64,000 nucleotides of DNA from positions 193,501-257,500 of the forward strand of contig NC_080698.1 of NCBI RefSeq assembly GCF_030445035.2, written 5' to 3'. This DNA is from Dasypus novemcinctus (lineage: Eukaryota > Chordata > Mammalia > Cingulata > Dasypodidae). The notes under the pieces were generated by a model. That model ran no database searches and was not told the DNA's origin. It saw only the letters and a program-made list of their open reading frames with translations. Every line of letters starts with the position of its first letter. Within the stretch, counting starts at the first letter, position 1. This document shows, in pieces, positions 43,909-64,000 of this stretch. The translations under genes were made by a program, and so were the position numbers.

Positions 43909-44899
43909 AACGAAAGCGAAAACAACCAAAAAAACACCTAATTTTAACAGGGTCTCTGCTAGTTGAGTATGCCAGAAATCGGATGGGAAAGGACTTGCAG
44001 ACACGTCTGACGTTGGGCGGCCTGTCAAGCCCCGTGGCGTGGCCTGGGGGCTGCGGCTGGATGCGCGCCCAGGGCATGCGTGTGGAGAAACTACGGCGGC
44101 GCCCCACGTCGGAGGCAGAGCCTGGAGGGGTGGTGGGTGCTCCTGCGCCTCCCCCGGAGTGCCCCCCTCTCCAGCGCGCCACTGCCTCACCCTCATCCTC
44201 TGAACGCAGCACCCACAAGAGGCTTCCTCAGCAAATCCAGCTGGGGCAGAGCCCTCCCCCCGGGGAGCAAGCCCCCAGCTGTTCAGGAACCAGGAACGCG
44301 CAACTCGGACCCAAAGCAGAGCTGGGGTGGGGCTGCGGGGTGTGGCGGAGGCTGGGGCGGTGGGTACCGCTGCCTCCCCCCCAGGTGGGGAAGCCTCTCC
44401 CCAGGGCCCCCGGCTGGGGCAGGCGGGGGTGCTGCCTCCTCACCTCTGGACCCGGGCCAGGCTGCTCACTGGTGAGGGGTTCCTACCAGAAATGAACTGT
44501 CTAAAGTTCCCTCGTACTGGGTGGGGGCCAAGTTCAACGCAACCCCGTGTGGGCCCAGTGAGAGCACACAGGCGTGTCTTCTGGGCACATTTTATTTAAA
44601 AAACCCAACAAACCAACACATACACAAACATCTGTTTTACATTGTGGCTAATGTTTTTCTTAATGGGCTTTTTCATTGCCTCATATGCTCACGTTATCTG
44701 GTAAAATCTGGTAACTTGAAAAACGCGTGGTACAGAAGAGTTTGCTAAGCCAATGACCACTTCACTCTGCAAATGGCGAGAAGCAGCTGGCTTGTGGCCT
44801 GACCCTGCTGGCCACTCACCTCGGTCCCTCACCCACCGCATCTGCTCCTGCCAAAGACGAGGCCGGAGGGGAGGAGAGGGGCGCACAGGCGCCATGGGC

Positions 44900-48074
<3,175 letters not shown>

Positions 48075-48905
48075 CTAACACGAGCGCGACCCCCTGGCCT
48101 GGAGCCAGGTGTGCAGGTCAAAGCGCCCAGGCTTCTGCCACCAACGGCAAGGAACTTTCCTGTTTCTGTTTTGTTCACTTTCTATTTACACAGTTACCTA
48201 CTTTTCAAAGGAAATACTATTGGTTTCCCATTATAACAAGGATCAAATGCTTCCCTTTACAGTAAATTTATTTAAGCAAACAAAACTCAGTGAAAGTTGA
48301 CTTAAAGCAAACTTCTAATAAATGAGAGTAGAGGTAGTTTGTAGAAATGTGGGACTAGATAAGGCAAATCTCTTCCAGGCCTCAGCATCTAGGAGCTCAA
48401 CTTCTAACACTCTCCACTCCTCACTCTTGCCTCACCCCAGCCCCAAGCGGCCATGATGACTGGTGGCCTCTCCACCTCCGGCCTCGCCTTCTGCTTCTGC
48501 TTTGTATCTGCCACAACTGGTCTAGGCGGCTGAGTGCAGCAGCGGGGCTCTGGGAGAAGCTCCATGCGCGGAGGCACGCCGCGGCGGGTTGTGGGGGGGG
48601 ACGTGTAGACCGCTCAGCCGAAAGGTCTAGGCCCGGGACAGAAAAAGTCATGTGTTCTCTTCCTGACTGTATGAAAATGTGCGCTTCCTATAACAACACT
48701 AAACACAGCCAGTCCTGGGCTCTGGTGATGCCCCAGCGGCCAGCGCCCATGCCTGGCCAGTGTTCTATGTGGCACTTCCCCGACGTTCGACAAGGCGTCA
48801 CACTGGACAGTTTCCTTCGAAATTACTTTTTTTCACTAAACAATATGTTGTGAACATTCGTCCACTCAGGAACTCATTCTTCTTAAAAGCTGCATATTCC
48901 ATTAC

Positions 48906-49312
48906 TTTTTTTTTTAAAGGTTTTAAAATTTATTTCTCTCCCTGCCTCCCCCCAGTTGTCTGCTCTCTGTGTCCATTCCCTGTGTGTTCTTCTGTGACCA
49001 CTTCTATCTTTATCAGCGGCACAGGAATCTGTGTTTCTTTTTATTGTGTCTTCTTGTTGTGTCAGCTCTCCATGTATGTGGCGCCATTCCTGGGCAGGCT
49101 GCACTTTCTTTCACGCTGGGCAGCTCTCCTTACGGGGCGCAGTCCTTGCGCATGGGGCTCCCCTATGGGGGGGGACATCCCTGTGTGGCACGGCACTCCT
49201 TGTGCGCCTCAGCACTGCGCGTGGGCCAGCTCCACGTGGGTCAGGAGGCCCTGGGTTGAACCTTGGACCTCCCATGTGGTAGGCGAACGCCCTAACCACT
49301 GGGCCAGGTCTG
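48906..49312 (-). repeat. Full-length SINE inside an L1-like relic
   Basis: The inverted tail (T run, aaaggttttaaaatttattt) is followed by a body with cattcctgggcaggctgcac and tttctttcacgctgggcagc and an inverted head ending gggccaggtc. The flanks (ctgcatattccattac on the left, gttaatgactatttgcttcc on the right) read like one old L1-type 3' sequence, so the SINE landed within it. Confidence 0.85.
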
Positions 49313-49571
49313 AACACGTAGTTGGCCGACAGCCCTGTTAATGACTATTTGCTTCCAGTTTATCCCTAGTAGAAACAGCACTGCAGTGGACAACTTGTCT
49401 GAGCATCTGCTAAGAAACATTTCTAGAATTGGGGTGCCGGGCCGGGGTGCTTGTTGTAATGAACTGGGGAAGTGTACACCAAAAATACCCTCCCCCACTC
49501 CACCAATAGTGGGTGCTGTTTCTCAACCAGTTTTTTCAGCCTGGTGGATGAAACTGTTTTGTTACATTTTA

Positions 49572-49581
49572 TTTATCTACT

Positions 49582-49664
<83 letters not shown>

Positions 49665-50172
49665 CCCCTCCCCTGCCCTGCTGTGTTTGCTGTCTGTGTC
49701 CATTCACTATGTGATCCTCTGTATCTATTTCTCTTTTTGTCTTTCTTCTCTAGGATTCACTGGGATTCAATCCTGGGGACCTCTGATGTGGTGAGAGGTT
49801 CCCTGTCAATCGTGCCACCTCAATTCCTGTTCTCTGCTGCACTTCACCTTAACTCTCCCATTCCTTTGTTTTGTTGCATCATCATCTTGTTGCGTGACTC
49901 ACTTGCACGGGCACTGGCTTACTGTGTGGGCATTCACCTTGCTATGTGGGCACTTGGATCACCACGTGGACACTGGCTAGCCGCGCAGGCACTGGCTCAC
50001 CAGATGGGCACTTGGCTCACTGCGCAGGCACTCGGCCCACTGTGCGGACACTTAGCTCGCCATGCAGGCACACTTTCTCTTCTTTTCTTTCACCAGGAGG
50101 CCCCAGGGATTGAATCCAGGTCCTCCCATATGGTAGGTGGAGGCCCTCTCACTTGAGCCACACCTACTTCCA
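49572..50172 (-). repeat. SINE with (TATC)n tail, internal arrays and 17-bp target-site duplication
   Basis: The 17-base flank tgttttgttacatttta is present at 49555-49571 and 50173-50189. Between them is a - strand SINE whose A-rich tail has become a TATC array. Its middle (49905-50075) is built of 18-20-base units such as cactggctcaccagatgggc. Its head carries inverted tgaatccagg and ends acttgagccacacctact. Confidence 0.93.
49582..49662. repeat. (TATC)n microsatellite, about 20 units
   Basis: An uninterrupted TATC array in the tail position of the SINE at 49572-50172. Long perfect arrays are usually length-polymorphic. Confidence 0.97.
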
Positions 50173-50189
50173 TGTTTTGTTACATTTTA

Positions 50190-51290
50190 ATTTATTTTTA
50201 CTAGTGATGTTGACATCTTTCCTTGAATATCTGCAGTGTTCCTTTTGTGAATTATCTGTTAATATCCTGTCTATTTTTGTATTTCAGTATCTGGTTTATT
50301 TAGGGACATTAACTCTTTGTTTATTATATTTTATCCTTGTTTGGCGTATGACTTCTTACCATACTGAAACTCTACCTTTTTCATTTCAGAAACTCTTTGG
50401 TATCATGTTTAGAAAACCTTTGCCTATCCTAAGGCTAAGGAAAAATATCATCCTGCTTTTCTTTTTTTACTTTGTGGTTTCATTGTTTTACAAAGATATT
50501 TTATAATGAAAAAAATCTAACATATTTTGGTAAGAGGCAAATATCCATTTTAATAATTTTTTGAGTGGTTTATAAAGTGTCCCCATACTACAAATCTACT
50601 GGCTGGAAGCTGACTTTATCACATGCTAAATTTCTGCATTTACTTAAATCTCTTTCATATAGGTTTTGTGAGAATTAAATCAATTAATGTTTGTAAATTG
50701 CTTGAAACAGTGTCTAAAACAAAGTACATGTGATTTAAAGTGTTAGATATTATTTTGTTATTTTAGATTATATTTATTAATTATATATATTTTTATATCT
50801 CCCTTTCTCTTTTTTCTACTATTAGATTTGTCAAGAATGGATGTGTAGTAAAATCCCTCTACTATTACACTGCTGTCACTTTTCCTTGTTTCTCCATGGG
50901 CTTTGCATCGTATATTTAAACCCTATGCAATCCCAAACAAAATATATTTCTAAGTCATGTTATTTCAGGTTTGTCATTTGACAGCACAAACTGAAGTCTT
51001 TTTTTAAAAAACACACACTTAGAGTCCTTTTTATTTTAAAATGTGAGCTTTATCCAGCTATACTTATTAAACATGCTTGATCTTGCCTCTGCTATATCTG
51101 TTTTCTGATTTTATGCTTCCTTGTTGCTTCTTTTTTCTCCTAACTTTTATGGTAAGACCTCTTGTTTGTTTTTTTTTTAAGAACTTTTCCCTCAGCAATT
51201 TGGAAGGGATATAGCGCGTTTTTTGTTAAGCAAGTTTATAACTTAAAATAACACTTAGACTTCTTTCTTCCCCACACATCACTGACACGG
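50190..51290. other. AT-rich old intronic stretch
   Basis: The AT-rich sequence, with phrases such as gaatatctgcagtgttcctt and gtttagaaaacctttgccta, looks like decayed LINE material. I cannot assign a family. No coding potential. Confidence 0.4.
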
Positions 51291-51589
51291 TTTTTAACAA
51301 CGTGCTTGGCTCTACCCTGACAGCATTCGCCAGTTCTTGTCAAAACTCCTCCTCACTTCTGCCTGGCTGAGCTTTCCCTCCACAGCCAGACTAAACGGCT
51401 CTGACTGCCCTTGTTTGCGGCTGTTTAGAAACAAAACTCGTTAACATATTGTCAAACCATCCTTCCCTGAAGCCTGCAGAGAGACTTGGCTCAGCTGCCA
51501 GCGGTGACACAGCGGCTCCCAGGCCACCAGCTCGGGTGGGGCGTGGGGTCCCCGGGCTTAGAGTCGGAGCTGCAGACGTGGAGGTGGAC

Positions 51590-51890
51590 GCAGGCGGGTG
51601 GAGGGGGGCGGGGTGGAGGGGGCAGGGGTGGAGGGGCAGGGGTGGAGGGGGCAGGGATGGAGGAGGCGGGGGTGGAGGAGGCGGGGGTGGAGGGGGACGG
51701 GGGTGGAGGGGGCAGGGGTGGAGGGGGACGGGGGTGGAGGGGGCGGGGGGTGGAGGGGACGGGGGTGGAGTGGGCAGGGGTGGAGGGGGACGGGGTGGAG
51801 GGGGCAGGGGTGGAGGGGGACGGGGGTGGAGGGGGGCGGGGGTGGAGGGGGACGGCAGGTGGAGGGGGACGGGGTGGAGGCCGACAATGG
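51590..51890. repeat. G-rich minisatellite (ggtggaggggg units)
   Basis: About 300 bases of ggtggaggggg(a/c)(c/g)gggg units of 12-19 bases on the + strand, which is the template strand of SCN5A. It has many runs of four or more G. The stop-free Gly/Arg/Trp and Pro/Ser frames across it are products of the repeat, not genes. Confidence 0.92.
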
Positions 51891-52273
51891 GGTGGGGGCA
51901 GCGGTGCGTGGGGGCTCACAGCCTGGACCAAGCACATTCTCTTCAGACTCCCTGCCCGGCCGGATCAGAGCTTAACCCCCCTGAACCAGGAAAATCCTAT
52001 TTCTTCTTCTATCTTGATCACTGCCTCCCCATTTCAGAACCCCCTCCTGGGCTGTCTACCTCTTTCTAGATGGTTTCTCTGAGAAATCAGAGCAGGGGGT
52101 GTGGGAGCCAGCTGGGCATCCCCCGTGAGCCTCACTGTCCCTTCTGGCCCCAACAAACGTCCCTCTCCCTCATGGCTCACTCTCTCTGCTTCCTGCAGGG
52201 CTTCCCTGATTGCGCCCGTGCCAGTGCCCTCATCTCCTTGAGTCCTCCACTCCCGTTCCTGCTTCACTCTTTC

Positions 52274-52350
52274 TTTTGAGGGAATGGGGACTGAACCCAG
52301 GACCTCGTGCACAGGAAGCAGGTGCTACAACTGCTCCCTCAACCCTCTCT
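52274..52350 (-). repeat. Short SINE copy
   Basis: ttttgagggaatggggactg, gaacccaggacctcgtgcac and aagcaggtgctacaactgct show an inverted SINE body and head, truncated. Confidence 0.7.
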
Positions 52351-52987
52351 TAGGCTGGTTTCTGATTGTCCCAAATCTGCTGAATCTGGTTTCCAACTAG
52401 ACTGGGAGCCTCTGACGCTGGGCTGGGGCCTCTCGCTCTGCTCCTCCCCCACGTCTTGCGGGCCGGATACAAGGGGAGCTTAGAGAAGACACAGTGAATA
52501 GTGGAGGGTCAGGACACGTGACCCCGGAATCGACGGCCGGGTCCCAAATGGCAGACCTGCCCCCGGGCACCGTGGGACCCCGGTGAGTGACACAATGTTT
52601 CTCTAAAAGCTGCGGTGGGATTTGAATGGGCAACGAGGGGCCAGCACGGCCTCTGGCGTGTGGAGGGTGTGGCCCCAGTGAACGCCATCGGCCACCTCCC
52701 AGCCGCCTGGCGCAGCCCTGACCTGTGCGTGCGCTGGCGGTGCCACTGGAGCCCTGGTGCCAGCGTCCTCTGCTGGCCACGCGCTGTGTGACCGGGCAAA
52801 TTGCTTCCGTTCGTGGGAGAGGGCTGGGCAGACACCAGCTGAGCGCCTTCGGGCTCTGACACTGCGCCTGCTGGGGCATGGGAGTCTGGGCCCAGGGGCA
52901 CCTTTCCAGCAGAGGCTGGGCCCCAGCCCTGGCCAACCCCAGCCCTCCCGCTGCCCCGGCCCCCGCCCCCCGGCCCCCACCCCTCAC

Positions 52988-53144
52988 CAGAGCTCCGCTG
53001 CTGAGCAGGATCATGAAGATGATGAAGCTCTCGAACCAGCTGTGCTCCACGATGCGGTACGCACGTCTTGCGCAGCCTCCACCAGACCTTCCCTGGGGGA
53101 CTGAGAGGTGTCCACTGCACAGCAGGGACAGCGCCGGACGCAGC
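52988..53144 (-). CDS. SCN5A: SCN5A exon 20: end of II-III linker and domain III S1 (two frameshifts)
   Basis: Acceptor cacctag and donor gtgagg frame a 157-bp exon; human exon 20 has 155. The encoded protein appears in three frames: [16 protein letters not shown] first, then [12 protein letters not shown], then [20 protein letters not shown]. The first shift is at the run of five G on + (53095-53099; four would keep frame), the second is one extra base near 53060. Read as given, translation stops at about 53011 inside S1. The rest of the gene is intact and residue-level conservation is high on both sides, so base errors in the assembly are more likely than a true mutation. Confidence 0.93.
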
Positions 53145-55349
<2,205 letters not shown>

Positions 55350-55487
55350 CTCGCTGCCCCCTGGGGCCGGGGGCGCCGCCTTCCGCCGCCCGTCCGCCTG
55401 AGCCGCGCCGGCCTCGGCCGCTGACGCCCGGCTGCAGGCCCCAGGCTCGGGGGGCGCCTCTGGGCCTCTGGACACAGGCTGGGGTTC
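55350..55487 (-). CDS. SCN5A: SCN5A exon 18: II-III linker, variable part
   Basis: A 138-bp exon (46 codons) starting EPQPVSRGPEAPPEPGACSR and ending PPAPGGSE. Human exon 18 has 53 codons plus the optional Gln-1077, so this one is about seven codons shorter. The acceptor is a single CAG (tctcgccgcag), giving only the form without Gln-1077. The segment is Ala/Pro-rich and unstructured, and the least conserved coding part in the window. Confidence 0.93.
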
Positions 55488-56837
55488 CTGCGGCGAGAGC
55501 CCGCCCATGAGCTGCCTGCGCAGCCGGCCAGAGGGTCTGCGGGGCCCTCCTCACGGGGCCGCCATCTCACTGAAGACCCCTCCCAGGCGGAGGAGCCTGG
55601 CCCAGCCTCCCCTTCCCACCCCTCCCAGAACAGCTCAGATGCGCTGCTCCCGCAAGGACGAGCCAACCTCCCCGCGGGTCCCACGGTACCCCAGGGTGCC
55701 TGTGCGTGCACACACGCACGTGCTCACACATACACTCACATACACTCACACACATACACACGCTCATGGTCACATGCACATGCACACACATGCTCACACC
55801 AACACACTCAAACACACATGCACACACTCACACTCATACACGTTCACTCGCACACGCATGCTCACACTAACAGCGACACTCGTGTTCCTGCACGCTCACA
55901 TGCTCACACACATGCACACAAACAGACACACTAGTACCAGTCCACACGCTCACGTGCTCTCATGCACATGCACACACACTAACACGTGCACACACACAAG
56001 CACGCCCATGTTCACGCATGCACACACACTTGCATGCACACGTGCGCTCACACGGACGCACTCGTGCTGGCTCACACGTATACACACACTCGCACACACG
56101 CTCACGCACTCACGTGGACTCACACACGCACTAACACAGACTCGCCCCTGGGAGCCAGCGCCAGCAGGCTCAGGGAGGGAAGAGGCAGGGAAAGGAGGGG
56201 CAGCCGGAACGCAACTCCTGTGCCGCCGCGACCAGAGAAAATGAGCTGAGGTGCTGGCAACGCCACCAGCCCCCTGGCCCTCCACCCCACTGCCCCGCAC
56301 CTGACTTCAAGGGACAGGGGGCCTCGGGGACCACAGGGAGGGCCCAGGAAGTAAAACCAGTGGAACGACTGAGGGGCGGTGGCTCTGCACACCCAGGCCC
56401 CCACGGCGGGCTCAGAGCAAGCTGCCAGGCAGGTCCAACCCAGCGGTGAGGACCAGGAGCACGGAGAGGCCGCCCGCACCCGGCTCAGGCTGCGGGAACA
56501 CTGAGGGGACTGTTTGGTCCAGACTTTGGCCCCACGTGTTAAAAATAGCAGGTTGGGAGATAAGATAGCGATGTCTCTGACACCTCCCGTGGCAGGGATG
56601 CTTATTTTTAAATCTGAGTTAGCCACGGCGTGGAGGAGGGGAAGGGGCAGGTGGGAGGTCAGGGGACGCCCATGCCAAATCAGGGTGGGACCGTGCCGCA
56701 GTTTCTCCATGTGTATAAGCAGCTGCCCAGGGCCAGCCAGGGAATGGATGACAGACGACGGCCGCTCTCTGCCCCTCCTGGGGTCTTCTGCCCGCCCCTG
56801 CTCCGCGGTGCCCCAGCAGGGACCCGCGGGAGCTCAC
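55488..56837 (-). other. SCN5A: SCN5A intron 17
   Basis: GT-AG intron with donor gtgagc at 56837. It holds a long CA-rich imperfect repeat (55690-56140). The rest shows nothing recognisable. Confidence 0.95.
55690..56140. repeat. Long imperfect CA/TG-rich repeat
   Basis: About 450 bases of acacac interspersed with (g/t)ctcac and acatgc, such as cacatacacacgctcatggt and gcacacacatgctcacacca. Alternating purine-pyrimidine runs dominate. Its open frames (His/Thr-rich on +, Cys/Val-rich on -) are artefacts. Confidence 0.93.
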
Positions 56838-57266
56838 CTGCCCGCTGGCCTCCTCCGTGCCCAGGCTGCTGTCTTCGTCCTCGTCTGGGTCTTCCGTGTC
56901 TGACTCGGCCACGGCGATGGGCACGCACACGGGCTCCGCGTCCCCAGGGGCGCCCTCGCCCGGCCGCCTGCCCTCCTCGAACCGGGTCTCCTTGCGGGCC
57001 GGAGGCGCCTTCTCCGTGCCTGGCGGCGGGGAGCGGGAGGCGGCGAGGCAGCTGGGCAGCCGGCCGGACAGGGCCACGGGCTTTGGGGGCCGCCGCCGCA
57101 GCAGCCCGCAGCAGAAGCCCCAGGTGGCCCGCCGGACGAAGCGCAGGCCGCGCTGGATGCGGGCCAGCGCCAGCTGGAGGTTGTTCATCTCCCCGTCCTC
57201 GTCGGGGGCCGTGAGGTTGTCTGCGCTGAAGGAGCTGAGCAGCAGGGCCAGGAACAGGTTCAGGAC
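56838..57266 (-). CDS. SCN5A: SCN5A exon 17: end of domain II S6 and proximal II-III linker
   Basis: A 429-bp exon (143 codons; human 147) that opens after cccacag with [20 protein letters not shown], the end of S6. The cytoplasmic linker follows, with [20 protein letters not shown] and then the ankyrin-G-binding core VPIAVAESD inside an acidic segment. It ends ASGQ before gtgagc. In human, ankyrin binding through this core targets the channel to the intercalated disc (Brugada residue E1053 is the E of VAESD). It is four codons shorter by small linker deletions. Confidence 0.97.
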
Positions 57267-61264
<3,998 letters not shown>

Positions 61265-61499
61265 TCAACAGCTATCACCTCATCTCAGCCCTTCTGGGTG
61301 TCCCCATTACGGCCTCCTACCCACTCTGGTCTCACTGCTACAACTGCCCAGTAGAGTCCCCCGCAACACAGAATATCCTTCCTTTTCCAGACATGTCCTC
61401 ATCAGGTATACTTCTAGGCCAACTTAAACCATCTCTGACCTGCCCTGTCACCTCCATCTTTATCTCTTGCCAGTTATCACAAGAGAAAGGAGGCAAGTA

Positions 61500-61680
61500 C
61501 TTAACATTTACTGAGCACATACTCTGTGCCAGGCCTTGTGCTTGTCATTAGGATGAGTAACTCATTCAAAGCTCCCCATAACCTCATGAGGTTGGCACTA
61601 TTATTACCTCATTTGACAGATGCAGCAATCAGCTCTTAAACATGGAGGAACTAAGGTAAGTCCCATGGCTCGTAGCAGTG
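61500..61680 (-). repeat. MIR SINE relic
   Basis: Inverted MIR landmarks: acatttactgagcacatact, ctgtgccaggccttgtgctt, cataacctcatgaggttggc, attattacctcatttgacag. Confidence 0.75.
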
Positions 61681-62029
61681 AAGTCATGATGAGAACCCAT
61701 AGCCTAGGCGCTCTCTACTGCCGCCACCATCCTGCCTTCCTATCCCCCCCAGTGAAGCCAAAGCAGTGCTCAGGACCTCTACCGGGAGGCCTCCCCTGCC
61801 CATATCCCCAGCAGGAGGTGAGCTCTCCCTGAACCTCAGCCCCGTATCTGGACCTCCCAGGCATTCTGGGCTCAAAGTGTGTCCATAGACCATGATGCTT
61901 TGGTGTCACCCAAGAGCTTGGTAGAAATGCGGACTCTCAGGCCCAGACCTACAGAGTCAGCGTCTGCATGTTCACAAGACCCCCGGTGATCTGTATGCAT
62001 CTAAAGTTTAAGAAGCGCTGACTCCAAGA

Positions 62030-62190
62030 CCAACAGGCTGAGCTGTCAGCAGCCCCTGCTCCGCCTGTCACTTGCCATGTGGCTTTGGGAAATGCATTTC
62101 ATGTCTAAGTCTTAGTCTTCTCATCTGAGAGCCGGGGGTGCAGTCACACCAGGCACACTCCGGGGATCCTGTGAGCACTAAAGGGGTCAC
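62030..62190 (+). repeat. MIR SINE relic
   Basis: The landmarks ctccgcctgtcacttgccat, gtggctttgggaaatgcatt, agtcttctcatctgagagcc and ggatcctgtgagcactaaag follow the MIR body in + orientation. Confidence 0.6.
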
Positions 62191-62299
62191 CGTGAAGCAA
62201 AGGGCTGTGCAATTCCCTGGGATGGTGGCCCCAAGAGCTCCTCTGGGGGTGTCTCAGGGGATGACCCCCTCAGATGTTCACCTCTGCACCCGCACATCA

Positions 62300-62704
<405 letters not shown>

Positions 62705-62999
62705 TCAGGGCTCCCCAGAGGCTCCTCTGTGCTCGGTCACGGCCCAGGCCCTTGGGCACTGATGTCCCTGCCCGCCGGCCCGCTCGCCAAGCCTGGCCTC
62801 CGAAACAGCAGAGGCGGGAGGGCCGTCGGTGGGCCATGACACGACCCGGCCCATGCGTCCCCACCAACGCTCGGGGCCCCCATGGCCAGGGCTGTTGTCC
62901 AGGACGCTCCCGCGGCTTGGGCTGCCCTCTGCCCTTCACGTGGCGAGCTCTCGCTGGAGTAATAACCAGCCCGTTTCTTGAGGGCTGACCATGGGCCGA

Positions 63000-63150
63000 G
63001 CACATGCTCCTTTTAGTCCTTCCAACAACACGATGAGGAAAGCATCGTGACCCCCGTTTTACAGGTAAGGACCCCGAGGCACCGAGGGCCTAAGTGATTT
63101 GCCAGGGGCCACATAGCTAATGCGTTTCAGAACTAGACGAGCCCGGCTCT
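63000..63150 (-). repeat. MIR SINE relic
   Basis: cacatgctccttttagtcct, caacaacacgatgaggaaag, cccccgttttacaggtaagg and agtgatttgccaggggccac match the inverted MIR. Confidence 0.75.
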
Positions 63151-63707
63151 GTCACCTTCAGGACCTGGAGCCACCAGCAGTGGACAGGCTGGGCTTTGCC
63201 TACGTCTGACTCATGAGTCCCAAGCCCCCCAGCCTTGGCCAGCAGAGCAGGCAGGAGGGGAGGTCACCTGCCCTCGCCACCCTGAGGGGACCTGTGCCAA
63301 ACTTCTGCTGGTGGCTCAGACGAGGTCCTGTGGAGGTGGGTGGGGCTGGGAAGATGTGGTCAACGCAAGGGGAGGCATCGGGGCGGCAGGTGCTGGGCAC
63401 CTCCGCCACCCGCCCACCAGCCCAGCCTGGGGGTCCTTTAGCGCCTGTGCCCATAAGGAACGGCTACCCCCCCCAGCCAGGGTCCTGGGGAACCCTCCGG
63501 CCTGGGGCCACATTCCTGGACGGCCCTCCACGGCAGAGGCATCCCTGGGTCCCGCCGCTTTTCCTGGCACCCAAGCCCATCTCCACGTCGTTCCCCTGCT
63601 CCCTGCTCCAGCCACACTTGCCCCTGGACTTGCTGCTCCCACTCCCTGTGCACCCCGCCCCATCCGCAAGGCGCACTCCCTTCTGGTTTTTCTTTAAAAG
63701 CCACTTA

Positions 63708-64000
63708 GGGAAGTGGACTTGGCCCAACGGACAGAGCATCCACCTACCACATGGGAGGTCCAGGGTTCAAACCCCAGGCCTCCTTGACCCATGTGGAGCT
63801 GGCCCATGCGCAGTGCTGATGCGCGCAAGGAGTGCCCTGCCATGCAAGGGTGTCCCCGCATAGGGGAGCCCCATGCGCAAGGAGTCACCCTGTAAGAGGA
63901 GCCGCCCAGTGTGAAAGAAAGTGCAGCCTGCCCAGGAATGGCGCCGCACACACCAAGAGCTGACGCAATAAGATGACGCAACAAAAAGAGACACAGATTC
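63708..64000 (+). repeat. tRNA-derived SINE, cut by window edge
   Basis: Head agggaagtggacttggccca, B-box-like ggttcaaacccc near 63763, body gcgcgcaaggagtgccctgc and acgcaacaaaaagagacaca. The 3' tail lies beyond position 64000. Confidence 0.88.

Noticed and set aside
51449..52082. About 200-codon Gly/Arg/Trp-rich frames in intron 20
   Set aside because: They are translations of the ggtggaggggg minisatellite in several frames at once.
55507..56244. His/Thr-rich 245-codon frame in intron 17
   Set aside because: Produced by the CA-rich repeat; no start context, homology or splice sites.

Overview
The window is a mammalian nuclear locus from a placental mammal, most likely an armadillo or another xenarthran. 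The evidence is many copies of a tRNA-derived SINE of the armadillo DAS type (heads like ggaagcagatgtggctcaag, body ending in cctcctaaag, A-rich tails), some with clear target-site duplications. Older MIR and L1 relics common to mammals are also present. There are no bacterial or viral gene arrays.

Two protein-coding genes converge tail to tail. On the + strand, positions 1-14447 look like the last intron of EXOG (mitochondrial endo/exonuclease G-like nuclease). The EXOG last coding exon is 14448-14909, followed by its 3' UTR to roughly 16.6 kb. A repeat-bearing intergenic interval, GC-rich in its second half, spans about 16.6-33.65 kb. On the - strand, 33.65-64 kb holds the 3' half of SCN5A, the cardiac voltage-gated sodium channel Nav1.5 alpha subunit. 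It includes the 3' UTR and the last 14 coding exons, numbered 15-28 as in human. The EXOG-SCN5A neighbourhood and orientation match the human 3p22 order.

Each SCN5A exon was placed by its splice sites and by length. Exons 15 and 19-28 match the human lengths I know, except exon 20 (157 instead of 155 bp) and exon 28 (one extra codon). Exons 16-18 differ by whole codons. The exons encode domain II from S2 on, the II-III linker, domain III, the inactivation gate (IFM), domain IV, and a C-terminus with EF-hand-like, IQ, PY and PDZ motifs. Three of the four DEKA selectivity-filter residues (E, K, A) are visible; the domain I aspartate lies outside the window.

The most noteworthy points are: (i) two single-base insertions in exon 20 that break the reading frame of an otherwise intact essential gene, probably sequence errors; (ii) a GC instead of GT donor on intron 19, directly against a GC-rich minisatellite; (iii) a conserved AT-AC intron 25 interrupting the inactivation-gate region; (iv) loss of the tandem CAG acceptor that makes the Q1077 splice variant in human; and (v) intronic tandem repeats, one of which leaves the exon 16 frame open for about 750 nt into intron 16. 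I found no evidence of a wholly new system; the novelty is in splicing, repeat structure and lineage-specific changes of a known channel gene.
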